Source: Ruminococcus sp. (GTDB taxonomy: Bacteria > Bacillota > Clostridia > Oscillospirales > Ruminococcaceae). From it: DNA of 61,807 nucleotides. Under the pieces are notes generated by a model. The model was not told where the DNA came from. It did not search any database and saw only the letters and a list, made by a program, of their open reading frames with translations. Of this stretch, positions 6,542 to 15,469 are shown piece after piece; the stretch's first letter is position 1, and the number at the start of each line of letters is the position of its first letter. Both the position numbers and the translations under genes were made by a program. The DNA lies in contig NZ_DXUU01000010.1 in assembly GCF_019417665.1 (NCBI RefSeq), positions 1 through 61,807 on the forward strand, written 5' to 3'.

Positions 6542-9082
6542 TTACTTCCAGAATGCAACCAGCTGATACAAATGGTCACATAATGCTGGATACTGCTCCT
6601 GCGGAAATGCAAAGTTGAAGATCTGCACCCCATTGACAATAATGGCACAGATCATAGAAACCGCCATGAATTTCCGCATCAGATCCTTTTTTGTCTCATT
6701 CTGGGATTTCCCATACAGGAAAAACAGAACGACATATGCGCCCAGAATAATCTCCCAGGAGAAGTCCGCCGTATACCGGATGGCATAGCCGCTTTCCCAA
6801 ATCGAGCAGATGATGACCAGCGGCATAATCACACAAGGCAGCCCCACCAAGAGTGCATTTTTCCAACGAGACTTTCGGTCGGGAAGTTTTTGGAGGGCTT
6901 TGCAGCAGAAAAAGTATGCGAATACCGGAATTGCCAAGAACAGGATACCTGAAGTATTGCCCGTATCGGAGAAATAATAACCATTGGCTTCCATTTTCGA
7001 AAATGGCGTTGTAATAAAGGGATATTCCGCCGAAAATGCTGGCACTGCAAAGAGATAATTCAGCAGTCCGATGAGGACAAAATGTGTGTGATACTGAGAA
7101 TTGGTAAAATCGTTAATGGTCAGGGAATACTGGATGCCAAAGTCAAAGGGCGAATCAAACCGTACATAGTTATACCACATCTGCGTGATCCCCAGTGCTG
7201 CCAACGGCAATACCGCACATAAAATATATCCGATGCGGCGCACTTTGTTGATACCATTTACTGTACCCTCTTCCAAAATCAATCCTGCCTTTGGAATACC
7301 CACTAAGAAGTAAATGCAGGCACAGACGGCATAGACTGCCAGGGTGGGACGACAGAGCACAGCAATGCCCAAGAACAGCGAAGCCAATGCTGTTCGTATC
7401 AGCGAAACCTTTCCCTGACCCAGGATATTAGAAGTGATCAAACAATAAGCTCCCATTGCTACAAAAGCAAATCCCGATGAAATTGAAATCTCATAGAACA
7501 ATGTTCGTCCGACGCTGAACCAGATGCCACAGGCGCTGAACACAATCGCAAGTCCGGCAATGATACAGCCGGCAGGGATCTTCCGGAACCATCGCTTCAC
7601 AAATGCCAGATAGGTCATGCCCAGGAAGAGCAGACCGATCAGGCTGAACAACAGCACTGACAAATTGGTAGAACAATAATACCCAGTCAGCTTGTGGTAA
7701 GGCAAGTACAGCAGAACAACCGGCGCAATACCATAATAGGAATAATACTTCCCATCATATAATACATGATCCCATTCGGCCGGTGCATTTGCACTGCCGC
7801 GCATACTCCAGTCATAGGGATTTTCCAGTGCCAACAGTTCCTCCGACGGTTCTTTCAGCAAAGAAGTCTGTCCGCTTTCAAAGGCATCTACCAGTTCCTG
7901 CGTGATCTGATTCCCTGTTTTTTGGGTCAATTGCTTTTTGATGCCGCCGTCCGGCAGTTCAACCATAACAATGAGAACAGCAAACACCATGACAAGCGCC
8001 GTCATCCATGTTACTACCTGGCGGCAGAAACGAGTTGTTTCTTCATAGGGCTTTTTCATCAGTGGCGCAACGGCAATGGCATACGCCAGCGTCCCCAACC
8101 CCACAATCAGGATCATGCGAAGAGGCGATACCCCAAAAGGAACGGGGGTATTCAGCTGAATTTTTTGCAGCGTTACTATATCGTTGTCATTGTATCCTGT
8201 CAGCTTCACACGAAGTTTCTGGACATCCCCAGACAGCTGGCAGGGTATATACTGGGTGTTTTCACGCCCGTCAATGAGATCAGCGGTAGCAAAATCATAA
8301 CGATATTCCACGTGAGTTACATCAGCGGCATCCAGCACCACCTTCGTATGCTCGGTATTTTTGTCGAACTTCGCTTGTACCTGTACCGTACCCACTGGGA
8401 TATCCAACCCCTCAAAGGTAATGACAACTTCATTTTTTCCCTTGATTTTCAAACTCTTGGTGGTTTCATCCAGTTCATAGTCCCCGGATTCGATCTTGGC
8501 TTCTGAAGGAAGCAGCGTTTTCTGGGGATATTCCCCCAGGAGCAGATGATAGGAAGGAAACTGAAAAATCGTCAGTTCCAGTACTGTTGCCGCAAGAAGC
8601 AGCTTTCCGAAAAAGCGAACCGTTTTGTTTGCTCTGTACTGATATAAAAGGCAAACGCCATACTCCAGCAGCGCAGTACACCCCGTCAAAACAAATGCGC
8701 CGTTATAGGGTGCGAAATCCACAATGTGAAACAAATCGACCAACCCCAGCAGCACCAGTATGCCCAACATAACCAGCAACACGATATCTCGCACCGACAA
8801 AGAGTGGCTGGGTGCAGACACTGATTCCCGCACAGGCTTTTTTTCTTTCTGTGTATGCAGTTTTTGCTTTTCATGAGAAGAACTTTTTTCTGTATCCGTT
8901 TCTCCCTGATTTACAATTTCTTCTTTTTTTGATTTTGACAGTGTAAAACCAGCACGTAACTTATACAAAGGCCATAGCCAGTCCTCTCGGGAGCATGTTT
9001 TTCTTGCACTACGCAGCAACCCCACGGATAGCCCGGCAGTCAGCAACAATGCCAGAAAAAATACAACAGTTGCAACATTCAT
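6542..9082 (-). CDS. GT-C-like polytopic membrane glycosyltransferase candidate
   Basis: An 846-residue protein with a Lys/Glu-rich cytoplasmic insert near the N terminus and more than a dozen hydrophobic segments. A conserved-looking extracytoplasmic block (LVDAFESGQTSL, LENPYDWSMRG, LYDGKYYSYYGIAP, YLPYHKLTGYY) resembles the block in bacterial RgtA/PMT-like GT-C proteins that use polyprenyl-linked sugars. A beta-rich periplasmic domain sits between the first helices and this block. The start at 9082 is preceded by AAGGAC; a TTG nine bases upstream is too close to it. The family call is inferred from pattern, not a search. It is cotranscribed with the GT2 gene. Confidence 0.7.
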   Translation of the reverse strand: MNVATVVFFLALLLTAGLSVGLLRSARKTCSREDWLWPLYKLRAGFTLSKSKKEEIVNQGETDTEKSSSHEKQKLHTQKEKKPVRESVSAPSHSLSVRDIVLLVMLGILVLLGLVDLFHIVDFAPYNGAFVLTGCTALLEYGVCLLYQYRANKTVRFFGKLLLAATVLELTIFQFPSYHLLLGEYPQKTLLPSEAKIESGDYELDETTKSLKIKGKNEVVITFEGLDIPVGTVQVQAKFDKNTEHTKVVLDAADVTHVEYRYDFATADLIDGRENTQYIPCQLSGDVQKLRVKLTGYNDNDIVTLQKIQLNTPVPFGVSPLRMILIVGLGTLAYAIAVAPLMKKPYEETTRFCRQVVTWMTALVMVFAVLIVMVELPDGGIKKQLTQKTGNQITQELVDAFESGQTSLLKEPSEELLALENPYDWSMRGSANAPAEWDHVLYDGKYYSYYGIAPVVLLYLPYHKLTGYYCSTNLSVLLFSLIGLLFLGMTYLAFVKRWFRKIPAGCIIAGLAIVFSACGIWFSVGRTLFYEISISSGFAFVAMGAYCLITSNILGQGKVSLIRTALASLFLGIAVLCRPTLAVYAVCACIYFLVGIPKAGLILEEGTVNGINKVRRIGYILCAVLPLAALGITQMWYNYVRFDSPFDFGIQYSLTINDFTNSQYHTHFVLIGLLNYLFAVPAFSAEYPFITTPFSKMEANGYYFSDTGNTSGILFLAIPVFAYFFCCKALQKLPDRKSRWKNALLVGLPCVIMPLVIICSIWESGYAIRYTADFSWEIILGAYVVLFFLYGKSQNETKKDLMRKFMAVSMICAIIVNGVQIFNFAFPQEQYPALCDHLYQLVAFWK

Positions 9083-9135
9083 ACTTTTCAAGTCCTTTCT
9101 TCTTTTTCATAAAACAGCGCATTCCCATATTGTAA

Positions 9136-9164
9136 ATTGTAACATATCTTCTTATTCTTGTCAA
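9136..9164 (-). promoter_or_regulatory. Promoter of the GT-C/GT2 operon
   Basis: Minus-strand TTGACA (9159-9164), 17-bp spacer, TACAAT (9136-9141). The rest of 9165-9400 is AT-rich with no gene seen. Confidence 0.8.
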
Positions 9165-9404
9165 CTGCGATTCACAATACAGAATATTCCCACCTGCCCT
9201 TGTCAAAAAGGAAATCCATTCTTATACATAGGCATTTTTGTGAGCGTCATGTTATAAAGAACCGACAGAAAAAATGAAAAACCTAACATCTTCTTTATAT
9301 CTTTGTAAGACTGCACAAATTATATTTCCTATATTTATGCAAATTTGCAGTTTTATTGGCACAATCCGATATAAAACATTTCCCAGCAAGACAGCTTTTC
9401 TAAA

Positions 9405-9441
9405 TAAAAAAATCACGCTGCACCAATGTGATACAACGTGA
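9405..9441 (-). terminator. Terminator of the YhgE/Pip gene
   Basis: On the minus strand TCACGTTG pairs with CAGCGTGA across a 13-base loop, followed by a run of T. Confidence 0.75.
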
Positions 9442-9462
9442 CAAAATGAGAAATTGTCAGAA

Positions 9463-12153
9463 TTATGCCTGCACGGGAGTACCGGAGAGCACTGTCTCAG
9501 ATACGGTATCTTCTGCCTCTTGCTGACGCTTCAGACGTGCATGGAAGCCCATGAGAAGTAATCCTGCAAATACTAAGGCAATGACCGCCAGTACAACACA
9601 GTCCATTGTGACATCCTGACCAGATGCGATACCGCTCCGGAAGCCGTGCACAGTATAGGTGAAAGGCATAAAGGGATTCAGGATCTGATAAAACCGGGTG
9701 GATAGTTCCAGCGGATAGGTGCCGGCACATCCGCTCAGCTGCAATACCATGAACACCAGCAGAACAAAGCTGCCAATGATGTCCAGGAAGAAGTTCGTGC
9801 AATATTCCAGTGTCAGGAATGCAATAGAAGAAAGACAAGCGATAAACAGCGTTCTGCCCAGATTTTCCGGCTGAAAATCGTTGAATGCCATCAAACAGCC
9901 GACCATCAACACTGCCTGCACAATTGCCAAAAGCCAAAGGGTGCCGAGCTGCTTTGCCCATGCCACACCGGCATTTCTGCCTTTGATCTTTTGGTCGTGA
10001 GGTGAGAGCATAACGCAGAACGCCAGACCAGCCACCCACAGTCCTACTGCCATCATATATGCTGCCATAGCATTGCCATTAGAAGGCACTTCTGTGGCAA
10101 AGGATTCCTCTGCTTCCACCGGTGCGGAAAACATATCATAGGTCAGTTCGCTGGCAGTAATGCCGTTTACTTCTGCGGCACCGTCGGACAATGCCAGCTG
10201 CAGTGTATCTGCACCCTCGGACAAGGTGCTCAGACCATCTCCCAGTTCCGCTGAACCATCAGCCAGCTGGGATGCACCGTCCTGTATTTGCCCTGCACCG
10301 TCAGTCAGCTGCGCCGCACCACTGGTGAGGACTTCGTTATTGGCAGTCAGTTCCGCCGTACCGTCCGCAAGCTGCGCTGCACCGCTTTGAAGCTGAGATA
10401 CTGCGCCGGTCAGAGTCGGTGCACTGTCCGCCAGAGTCTTCGCACCATCATACAGCGATGAAGCGCCACCGACTAGAGAAGCTGTATTGGCGTCCAATGT
10501 TCCCAGTCCATCTGTCAGGCTGGAAACACCGCCGGTATAAGATGAAACGCCGGATTCCAGAGCACTGCTGCCGGAAACCAACTGATCCAGTCCGGCGGTA
10601 ATGCTTTGTGCACCGGGCAGCAACTGACCATCCACTGCCTGCTGTACTGACTGCAATCCACCGGAAAGAGAAGCTATCGCCTGCTGTGCCCCTGGGATCG
10701 CCTGATCTGCACCTGCCGCCAAAGCACTGACGCTGGTTTGCATCTGAGAAATGGCTTCGCCAGTACTGCTCAGATCTGTCTTCTGAAGTGCAGAGGAAAG
10801 TGCAGTCACCTGGGTGCCGATATCTGAAATATCCGTTCCGAGGGATGCCATGGGTACGGAGAAACAATTCAAAAGCTCCTGTTGAGACGTCGCATCCAGA
10901 GACTGAAAAGCCGTTGTCTGCGTCATAGCTGTCAAAGATGTCTGCATGGCAGTCAGCTGTGCACCGGCATCCTGTGCACTGGTGCCGATCGCTGTCAGGC
11001 TTGCCGTCAGTGTCTCCGTGAGACCGCTGACATCCGGCAATTCTGTAGACTGCAATGTTGCATTCAAAGCATCTATTCCCTGCTGCAGCTGCGTCAGTCC
11101 GGCATTAAGCTGTTCCATCTGTTTGGTACTGTCTGTTGAAAGGCTGCTGCTTAGAGAATCGGAAAGGTTCTGCAGGCCGGCAGTCATCGCTGCACTGCCC
11201 TGTTGAAGCTGTACTGCACCGTCCGACAAAGAAGCGACGCCGTTTTTCAACTGACTGCTGCTGCCAGACAAGGTCTGGGCTCCACTGTATGCAGCAGCCA
11301 CACCGTTGGTATAACTGTCCACACCATTGGAAAGAGTACCCGAACCATCAGAAAGTGCCGTCGCACCGTCTGCCAAAGTCCCTGCACCTGCCGCCAGCTG
11401 ATCCATGCCGTCTGACAAGGTTTTTGCACCGTCATTGACTGTGGAAACCCCGGCAGTATAGGTTTTTACACCGTCCTCCAGTGTTTTGGCACCATCCACG
11501 AAGGTAAGCGTACTGTCGGAGAGAAGTTCCAGATTTTCCGTAATCGTTATATTGCCCTCTTCCAGCTGTGTCACGCCATCAGATATTTCCGATGCACCGT
11601 CAGCCGCTTCTGTCATACCATCGCCCAGAGTACCCATCTGCTCAAAAATCGTTTCTGTATACTCCTGCGTCACACTAGCGGAGATTTCTTTCTCCATTTT
11701 TGCAAGGGCAGATTCACTCATTTTTGAGGCAATGTAGTTCGTTCCCGGATTTGTCTCGTAGAGCAGCTGCATCTTTTTTGGATCTGCATCCATCAGCGTA
11801 GACGCATTTTCCGAAAATTCTGAGGGAATCGTGATCACCATATAATAAGTGCCGTCCCGGAGACCATCCTGAGCTTTTGCGCTATCCACAAAGTGGAAAT
11901 CCATCTGCTGGTTTTCCTGGAGCTTTTCCACCAGCTCGCCGCCCACATCCAGAGTCTTTCCCTCATACTCCACTGCCTGATCCTCATTGACTACTGCAAC
12001 TGGCAGCTGATCCACATTCCCATAAGGATCCCACATAGAACCAAGAAACAGCGTCGTATAAATGGTCGGGATCAATACGATGGCTGTCAGTGCGATTCCT
12101 TTGAAATGCCGATTCAAAAAACTCTGTTTCTGCTTTGAATCGCTTTTCTGCAT
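9463..12153 (-). CDS. YhgE/Pip family membrane protein
   Basis: An 896-residue protein with one N-terminal membrane helix, a very long extracytoplasmic stalk rich in LxDGxxxLxxG-type repeats, and a C-terminal block of about five membrane helices related to ABC-2 permeases. This is the phage infection protein (Pip)/YhgE plan. Relatives act as phage receptors and, in the EsaA branch, in type VII secretion, but no ESX gene is seen here. The start at 12153 follows AAAGGGTGTAGGA; upstream reading frame to 12300 overlaps the promoter. The gene is divergent from a TetR regulator, a pairing common in Firmicutes. Confidence 0.88.
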   Translation of the reverse strand: MQKSDSKQKQSFLNRHFKGIALTAIVLIPTIYTTLFLGSMWDPYGNVDQLPVAVVNEDQAVEYEGKTLDVGGELVEKLQENQQMDFHFVDSAKAQDGLRDGTYYMVITIPSEFSENASTLMDADPKKMQLLYETNPGTNYIASKMSESALAKMEKEISASVTQEYTETIFEQMGTLGDGMTEAADGASEISDGVTQLEEGNITITENLELLSDSTLTFVDGAKTLEDGVKTYTAGVSTVNDGAKTLSDGMDQLAAGAGTLADGATALSDGSGTLSNGVDSYTNGVAAAYSGAQTLSGSSSQLKNGVASLSDGAVQLQQGSAAMTAGLQNLSDSLSSSLSTDSTKQMEQLNAGLTQLQQGIDALNATLQSTELPDVSGLTETLTASLTAIGTSAQDAGAQLTAMQTSLTAMTQTTAFQSLDATSQQELLNCFSVPMASLGTDISDIGTQVTALSSALQKTDLSSTGEAISQMQTSVSALAAGADQAIPGAQQAIASLSGGLQSVQQAVDGQLLPGAQSITAGLDQLVSGSSALESGVSSYTGGVSSLTDGLGTLDANTASLVGGASSLYDGAKTLADSAPTLTGAVSQLQSGAAQLADGTAELTANNEVLTSGAAQLTDGAGQIQDGASQLADGSAELGDGLSTLSEGADTLQLALSDGAAEVNGITASELTYDMFSAPVEAEESFATEVPSNGNAMAAYMMAVGLWVAGLAFCVMLSPHDQKIKGRNAGVAWAKQLGTLWLLAIVQAVLMVGCLMAFNDFQPENLGRTLFIACLSSIAFLTLEYCTNFFLDIIGSFVLLVFMVLQLSGCAGTYPLELSTRFYQILNPFMPFTYTVHGFRSGIASGQDVTMDCVVLAVIALVFAGLLLMGFHARLKRQQEAEDTVSETVLSGTPVQA

Positions 12154-12250
12154 GTTTCCTACACCCTTTCTTTTCGTACGCCGCCGAACCCCGAATACGG
12201 CTTTGTACACCTGAAGTGACGAAAAACATTTGTCTACAAATAGAAAGTTG

Positions 12251-12302
12251 TTGACTTTTCGTCCTGTTTCTATTATAATATAGGAAAGGTTGATTTGCAA
12301 CC
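12251..12302. promoter_or_regulatory. Overlapping divergent promoters and candidate TetR operator
   Basis: Plus strand: TTGACT (12251-12256), 17 bp, TATAAT (12274-12279) for tetR. Minus strand: TTGCAA (12295-12300), 17 bp, TATAAT (12272-12277) for the YhgE gene. The two -10 boxes overlap face to face. A perfect inverted repeat GGTTG-n5-CAACC (12288-12302) covers the minus-strand -35. Confidence 0.75.
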
Positions 12303-12364
12303 GTTGATTTCACGAATTATGTCTATTATTCAACATTGTGTTTATTATCGAAAGGATGGGTCAA

Positions 12365-12982
12365 ATGACGGATTCCCTAAAACAGGAACGGCGCTATCGC
12401 CGTACAGAAACTTTGATTTTAAATGGACTGACCACACTGCTCCAGCATAAGAGCATCAAGGAGATCACAGTCCGGGAACTTGCAGATCTAGTGGACATCA
12501 ACCGTTCCACCTTTTACCTGCACTACACGGATATTTACGATCTGCTGGAAAAAACGGAGCAACGGCTGTTACAACAGCTGACCGCCGCTATTAATGACAA
12601 ATGGGAAAATCAGGGGGCACCTAACCATTTCTTCGAATTTCTGGAACAGGCATTTACGATTCTGTCTGAAAACGCCCTGCTCTGTTCTGCACTCATGGGA
12701 CCAAACGGTGACATTGCCTTTCTGCGCACCATCGAGACATTGTTCCGGGACGAAGGTGTCAAAACGCTGCGTGCCTTTGCACCGAAAGAACTGCGGGATC
12801 AGGATCTGCAATATGCCATTTCCTTTGCCCTTGCCGGATGCATGGGACTGGTGGAACGATGGCTGAACAACGGCTGCCAGGAAACGCCTACCCATATGGC
12901 AGAGCTGACCCTGCTCCTTCTTCGGGAAGGCACCACTTCCATCGGCACACCGCCGCTGCACGGCGCAATGGTATATCGATAA
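12365..12982 (+). CDS. TetR/AcrR family transcriptional regulator
   Basis: A 205-residue regulator with an N-terminal helix-turn-helix (about 10-57: LILNGLTTLLQHKSIKEITV, then LVDINRSTFYLHYTDIYDLL) and a C-terminal helical ligand domain of the kind found in regulators next to YhgE/Pip genes. I start it at 12365, eight bases after GAAAGGA; an ATG at 12338 lacks a site. It probably represses itself and the divergent membrane protein through the inverted repeat between the genes. The ligand is unknown. Confidence 0.9.
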   Translation: MTDSLKQERRYRRTETLILNGLTTLLQHKSIKEITVRELADLVDINRSTFYLHYTDIYDLLEKTEQRLLQQLTAAINDKWENQGAPNHFFEFLEQAFTILSENALLCSALMGPNGDIAFLRTIETLFRDEGVKTLRAFAPKELRDQDLQYAISFALAGCMGLVERWLNNGCQETPTHMAELTLLLLREGTTSIGTPPLHGAMVYR

Positions 12983-13043
12983 GCACACATTTTTTGCGGC
13001 AAAACATGAAAATTTGATTTCCTCACTTTTTACATGATATATG

Positions 13044-13072
13044 GTGACAAGAGAGAAAAAACATGCTATAAT
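13044..13072 (+). promoter_or_regulatory. Promoter of the GH43 gene
   Basis: GTGACA (13044-13049), 17 bp, TATAAT (13067-13072), about 50 bases before the start codon. Confidence 0.65.
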
Positions 13073-13120
13073 AAACCTATCAAACCGCCGTATTGTATTG
13101 CGGCAGAACGGAGTTTCATC

Positions 13121-14632
13121 ATGCAGTACACCAACCCCATTCTCCCGGGCTTTCATCCAGACCCCAGCATTTGTCGTGTGGGAGATGATTTTTACCTGGT
13201 AACAAGTACATTCGAATATTTTCCGGGCATTCCCATATTCCACAGCCGGGATCTGGTGCACTGGGAACAGATCGGGCACTGCCTGACACGGGATTCCCAA
13301 GTGAAACTGGTGCCAGGCGCACCCAATTGCATCAACATCTACGCCCCTACCATCCGCTATCACGAGGGAACGTTTTACGTTATCGTCACGAATGTTACCG
13401 GTGATAACCACGGCAATTTTATTGTCACGGCAACAGACCCCAGCGGCGAATGGTCTGAACCTATCACTCTGCCGTTTCCAGGCATTGATCCGTCCCTGTT
13501 TTTCGACGATGACGGAAAAGTATACTATCTGGGGACAGACGGTGAAGTCTACCTCAACGAAATGAACATCCAGACAGGAGAAGCCGTCGGCGAACCGCAT
13601 TCCCTCTGGCAGGGCACAGCGAATAACCCGGAGGGCCCTCATCTGTACAAAATTGAAGGCATGTACTATCTGCTCATTGCCCAGGGCGGCACGGAGATGT
13701 GCCACATGGCAGTCATGGCACGGAGCAAAGATATTCTTGGCCCGTATGAACCGTGTCCGCACAACCCTGTCCTCACCAATGTGGGACATGCTCTGCCCAT
13801 AAAGGCAGCCGGACACGCTGATCTGGTAGACGACCCGGCTGGAAATTGGTGGGCAGTATGTTTGGGTAATCGTCCCCTTGCCTATCCGTTCCGGCACAAT
13901 CTGGGGCGGGAGACCATGCTGGTTCCCGTGAAAAAGGAAAACGGCTGGTTTTCTATGGGCTCAGACAGTGCAGTTCTGACCGAATTTGATGTGCCGGAGC
14001 TGCCGCCGTTCCAAACCAACGGCTATGTACCAGGAAGTGCCGTGGAAGATCATTTCGACGGAAAAGTTCTGCATCCGTCCTGGAATTATATCTACAATCC
14101 AGTGCCAGAATTGATCCGGCTGACAGGAAAGCAGTTACAGCTTCGTGGGAATGCCGTCGGGCTTTCGGAAGATGCCCCCAAAGCATGGCTTGGCAGACGG
14201 CAGGAACATTTCTGCTGTACAGCCGAGGCGGATATTACATTTGCACCGGAACGTGATGGCGAAGAAGCCGGTCTGACAGTCTACATGAACCCGGGACATC
14301 ATTATGAGATTGCAAAGACCCGCCTGGACGGAAAAGCATACATCATTCTCCGCCGGATAATCGGTTCACTCCAGAATGTGGAAAACATGATTCTTTGCGA
14401 TGCGGAACAAGTGACCCTGCGCCTGGAATGCGACAGGGATTGGTATCGTTTCTTCTTTGCAGTTGACGGCGGAGAAATGGTGCTAGCAGGCAGCGGCGAG
14501 ACCCAGTACCTGACTACCGAAGCAGGCGGCTGCTTTACTGGAAATTATATTGCACTGTTTGCCAGCGGAAACGGTGCACCTTGTGAAACGCCGGCAGATG
14601 TTACAGCTTTTCGCTATCTCCCCCAGGAATAA
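13121..14632 (+). CDS. GH43 beta-xylosidase / alpha-L-arabinofuranosidase
   Basis: A 503-residue cytoplasmic enzyme (no signal peptide, no dockerin). The five-blade propeller starts TNPILPGFHPDPSICRVGDD, which holds the general-base Asp; FPGIDPSLFFDDDG holds the pKa-modulating Asp, and EGPHLYK the general-acid Glu. A C-terminal beta-sandwich follows from about residue 310. This is the layout of intracellular XynB-type GH43 enzymes that finish xylo- or arabino-oligosaccharides after import. The start at 13121 follows GGAG at a 7-base gap. It stands alone with a promoter and a terminator, so regulation is probably local. Confidence 0.93.
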   Translation: MQYTNPILPGFHPDPSICRVGDDFYLVTSTFEYFPGIPIFHSRDLVHWEQIGHCLTRDSQVKLVPGAPNCINIYAPTIRYHEGTFYVIVTNVTGDNHGNFIVTATDPSGEWSEPITLPFPGIDPSLFFDDDGKVYYLGTDGEVYLNEMNIQTGEAVGEPHSLWQGTANNPEGPHLYKIEGMYYLLIAQGGTEMCHMAVMARSKDILGPYEPCPHNPVLTNVGHALPIKAAGHADLVDDPAGNWWAVCLGNRPLAYPFRHNLGRETMLVPVKKENGWFSMGSDSAVLTEFDVPELPPFQTNGYVPGSAVEDHFDGKVLHPSWNYIYNPVPELIRLTGKQLQLRGNAVGLSEDAPKAWLGRRQEHFCCTAEADITFAPERDGEEAGLTVYMNPGHHYEIAKTRLDGKAYIILRRIIGSLQNVENMILCDAEQVTLRLECDRDWYRFFFAVDGGEMVLAGSGETQYLTTEAGGCFTGNYIALFASGNGAPCETPADVTAFRYLPQE

Positions 14633-14651
14633 CCGCTGACAAATATAACAA

Positions 14652-14693
14652 CGGCGCACATTCTCTCTCCGGAATGTGCGCCGTTTCTGTTTT
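14652..14693 (+). terminator. Terminator of the GH43 gene
   Basis: CGGCGCACATTC (14652-14663) pairs with GAATGTGCGCCG (14672-14683), then TTTCTGTTTT. The convergent minus-strand gene ends at 14700. Confidence 0.85.
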
Positions 14694-14699
14694 AGTGAA

Positions 14700-15182
14700 T
14701 TACGAAAAAATTGAGGTGATGGCGGAAAATACGCCTAAAGTACCCAGAGTCATAATAATGCCGGCAAGCAGTACACCCAGTACCACCGCAATCACGCTTC
14801 GCTTAAAACCCATATTGAGCAGACTTGCAGCAAGCGTACCGGTCCATGCGCCAGTACCCGGAATGGGGATACCTACGAACAGAAGCAATGCCAGGGACAG
14901 TCCTCGCCCCGCCTTTTCCTGGAGCTTTTTGCCGCCCTTTTCCCCTTTTTCCAGACACCATTTAAAAAACTTCCCGATAAAACGCTTATCCGAACCCCAA
15001 ACCAAAATTTTTCTGGCAAAGAAATAAATAAACGGTACAGGGATCATATTTCCGATCACGCAAACGATCAGTGTAGGCAGCCAGGGCAGACCCATAAAGC
15101 CTGTTCCGATGGGAACCGCGCCACGCAGTTCAACGATGGGAACCATTGAAACGAAAAAAACAGCCAGATATTTTAAAAACAT
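14700..15182 (-). CDS. Small multidrug export family protein (COG2426)
   Basis: A 160-residue membrane protein with about four helices and the family signature VELRGAVPIGTGFMGLPW near the N terminus, then FVGIPIPGTGAWTGTLAASL. This matches COG2426 (PF06695), named for putative small-molecule export but not proven as transporters; DedA proteins are distant relatives. The ATG follows AGGAGTAAC. Single-gene unit, convergent with GH43. Confidence 0.85.
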   Translation of the reverse strand: MFLKYLAVFFVSMVPIVELRGAVPIGTGFMGLPWLPTLIVCVIGNMIPVPFIYFFARKILVWGSDKRFIGKFFKWCLEKGEKGGKKLQEKAGRGLSLALLLFVGIPIPGTGAWTGTLAASLLNMGFKRSVIAVVLGVLLAGIIMTLGTLGVFSAITSIFS

Positions 15183-15390
15183 ATGTTACTCCTTTATTTT
15201 TCTAAAAATGTCACACAATAATGACTTTAACCTCTGCAAATATACAATATGCCTTTATAGAATACACGAAATCTCAGATCTATTGGTGAATTTTTATATG
15301 ATATATTCTGAATTTTTTTAAAACGCACGGATAATTGATTCTATAAGGATTGCATAGTGCTTTGATATGGCAATACCGTGATTTTTTCTG

Positions 15391-15419
15391 TTGCAGAATT
15401 TGTCGAATTATGTTATAAT
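15391..15419 (+). promoter_or_regulatory. Promoter of the GLUG/Thr-rich dockerin gene
   Basis: TTGCAG (15391-15396), 17 bp, TATAAT (15414-15419). The AT-rich stretch 15190-15390 holds nothing else I can name. Confidence 0.75.
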
Positions 15420-15469
15420 ATAGGAAATAATGTCGAATTGCTTCTTCTCACAAAAAAAGGAGGCATCCA

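Noticed and set aside
12569..13897. 442-codon minus-strand frame opposite tetR and GH43
   Set aside because: It spans two well-supported genes and a promoter and has no recognisable domain.
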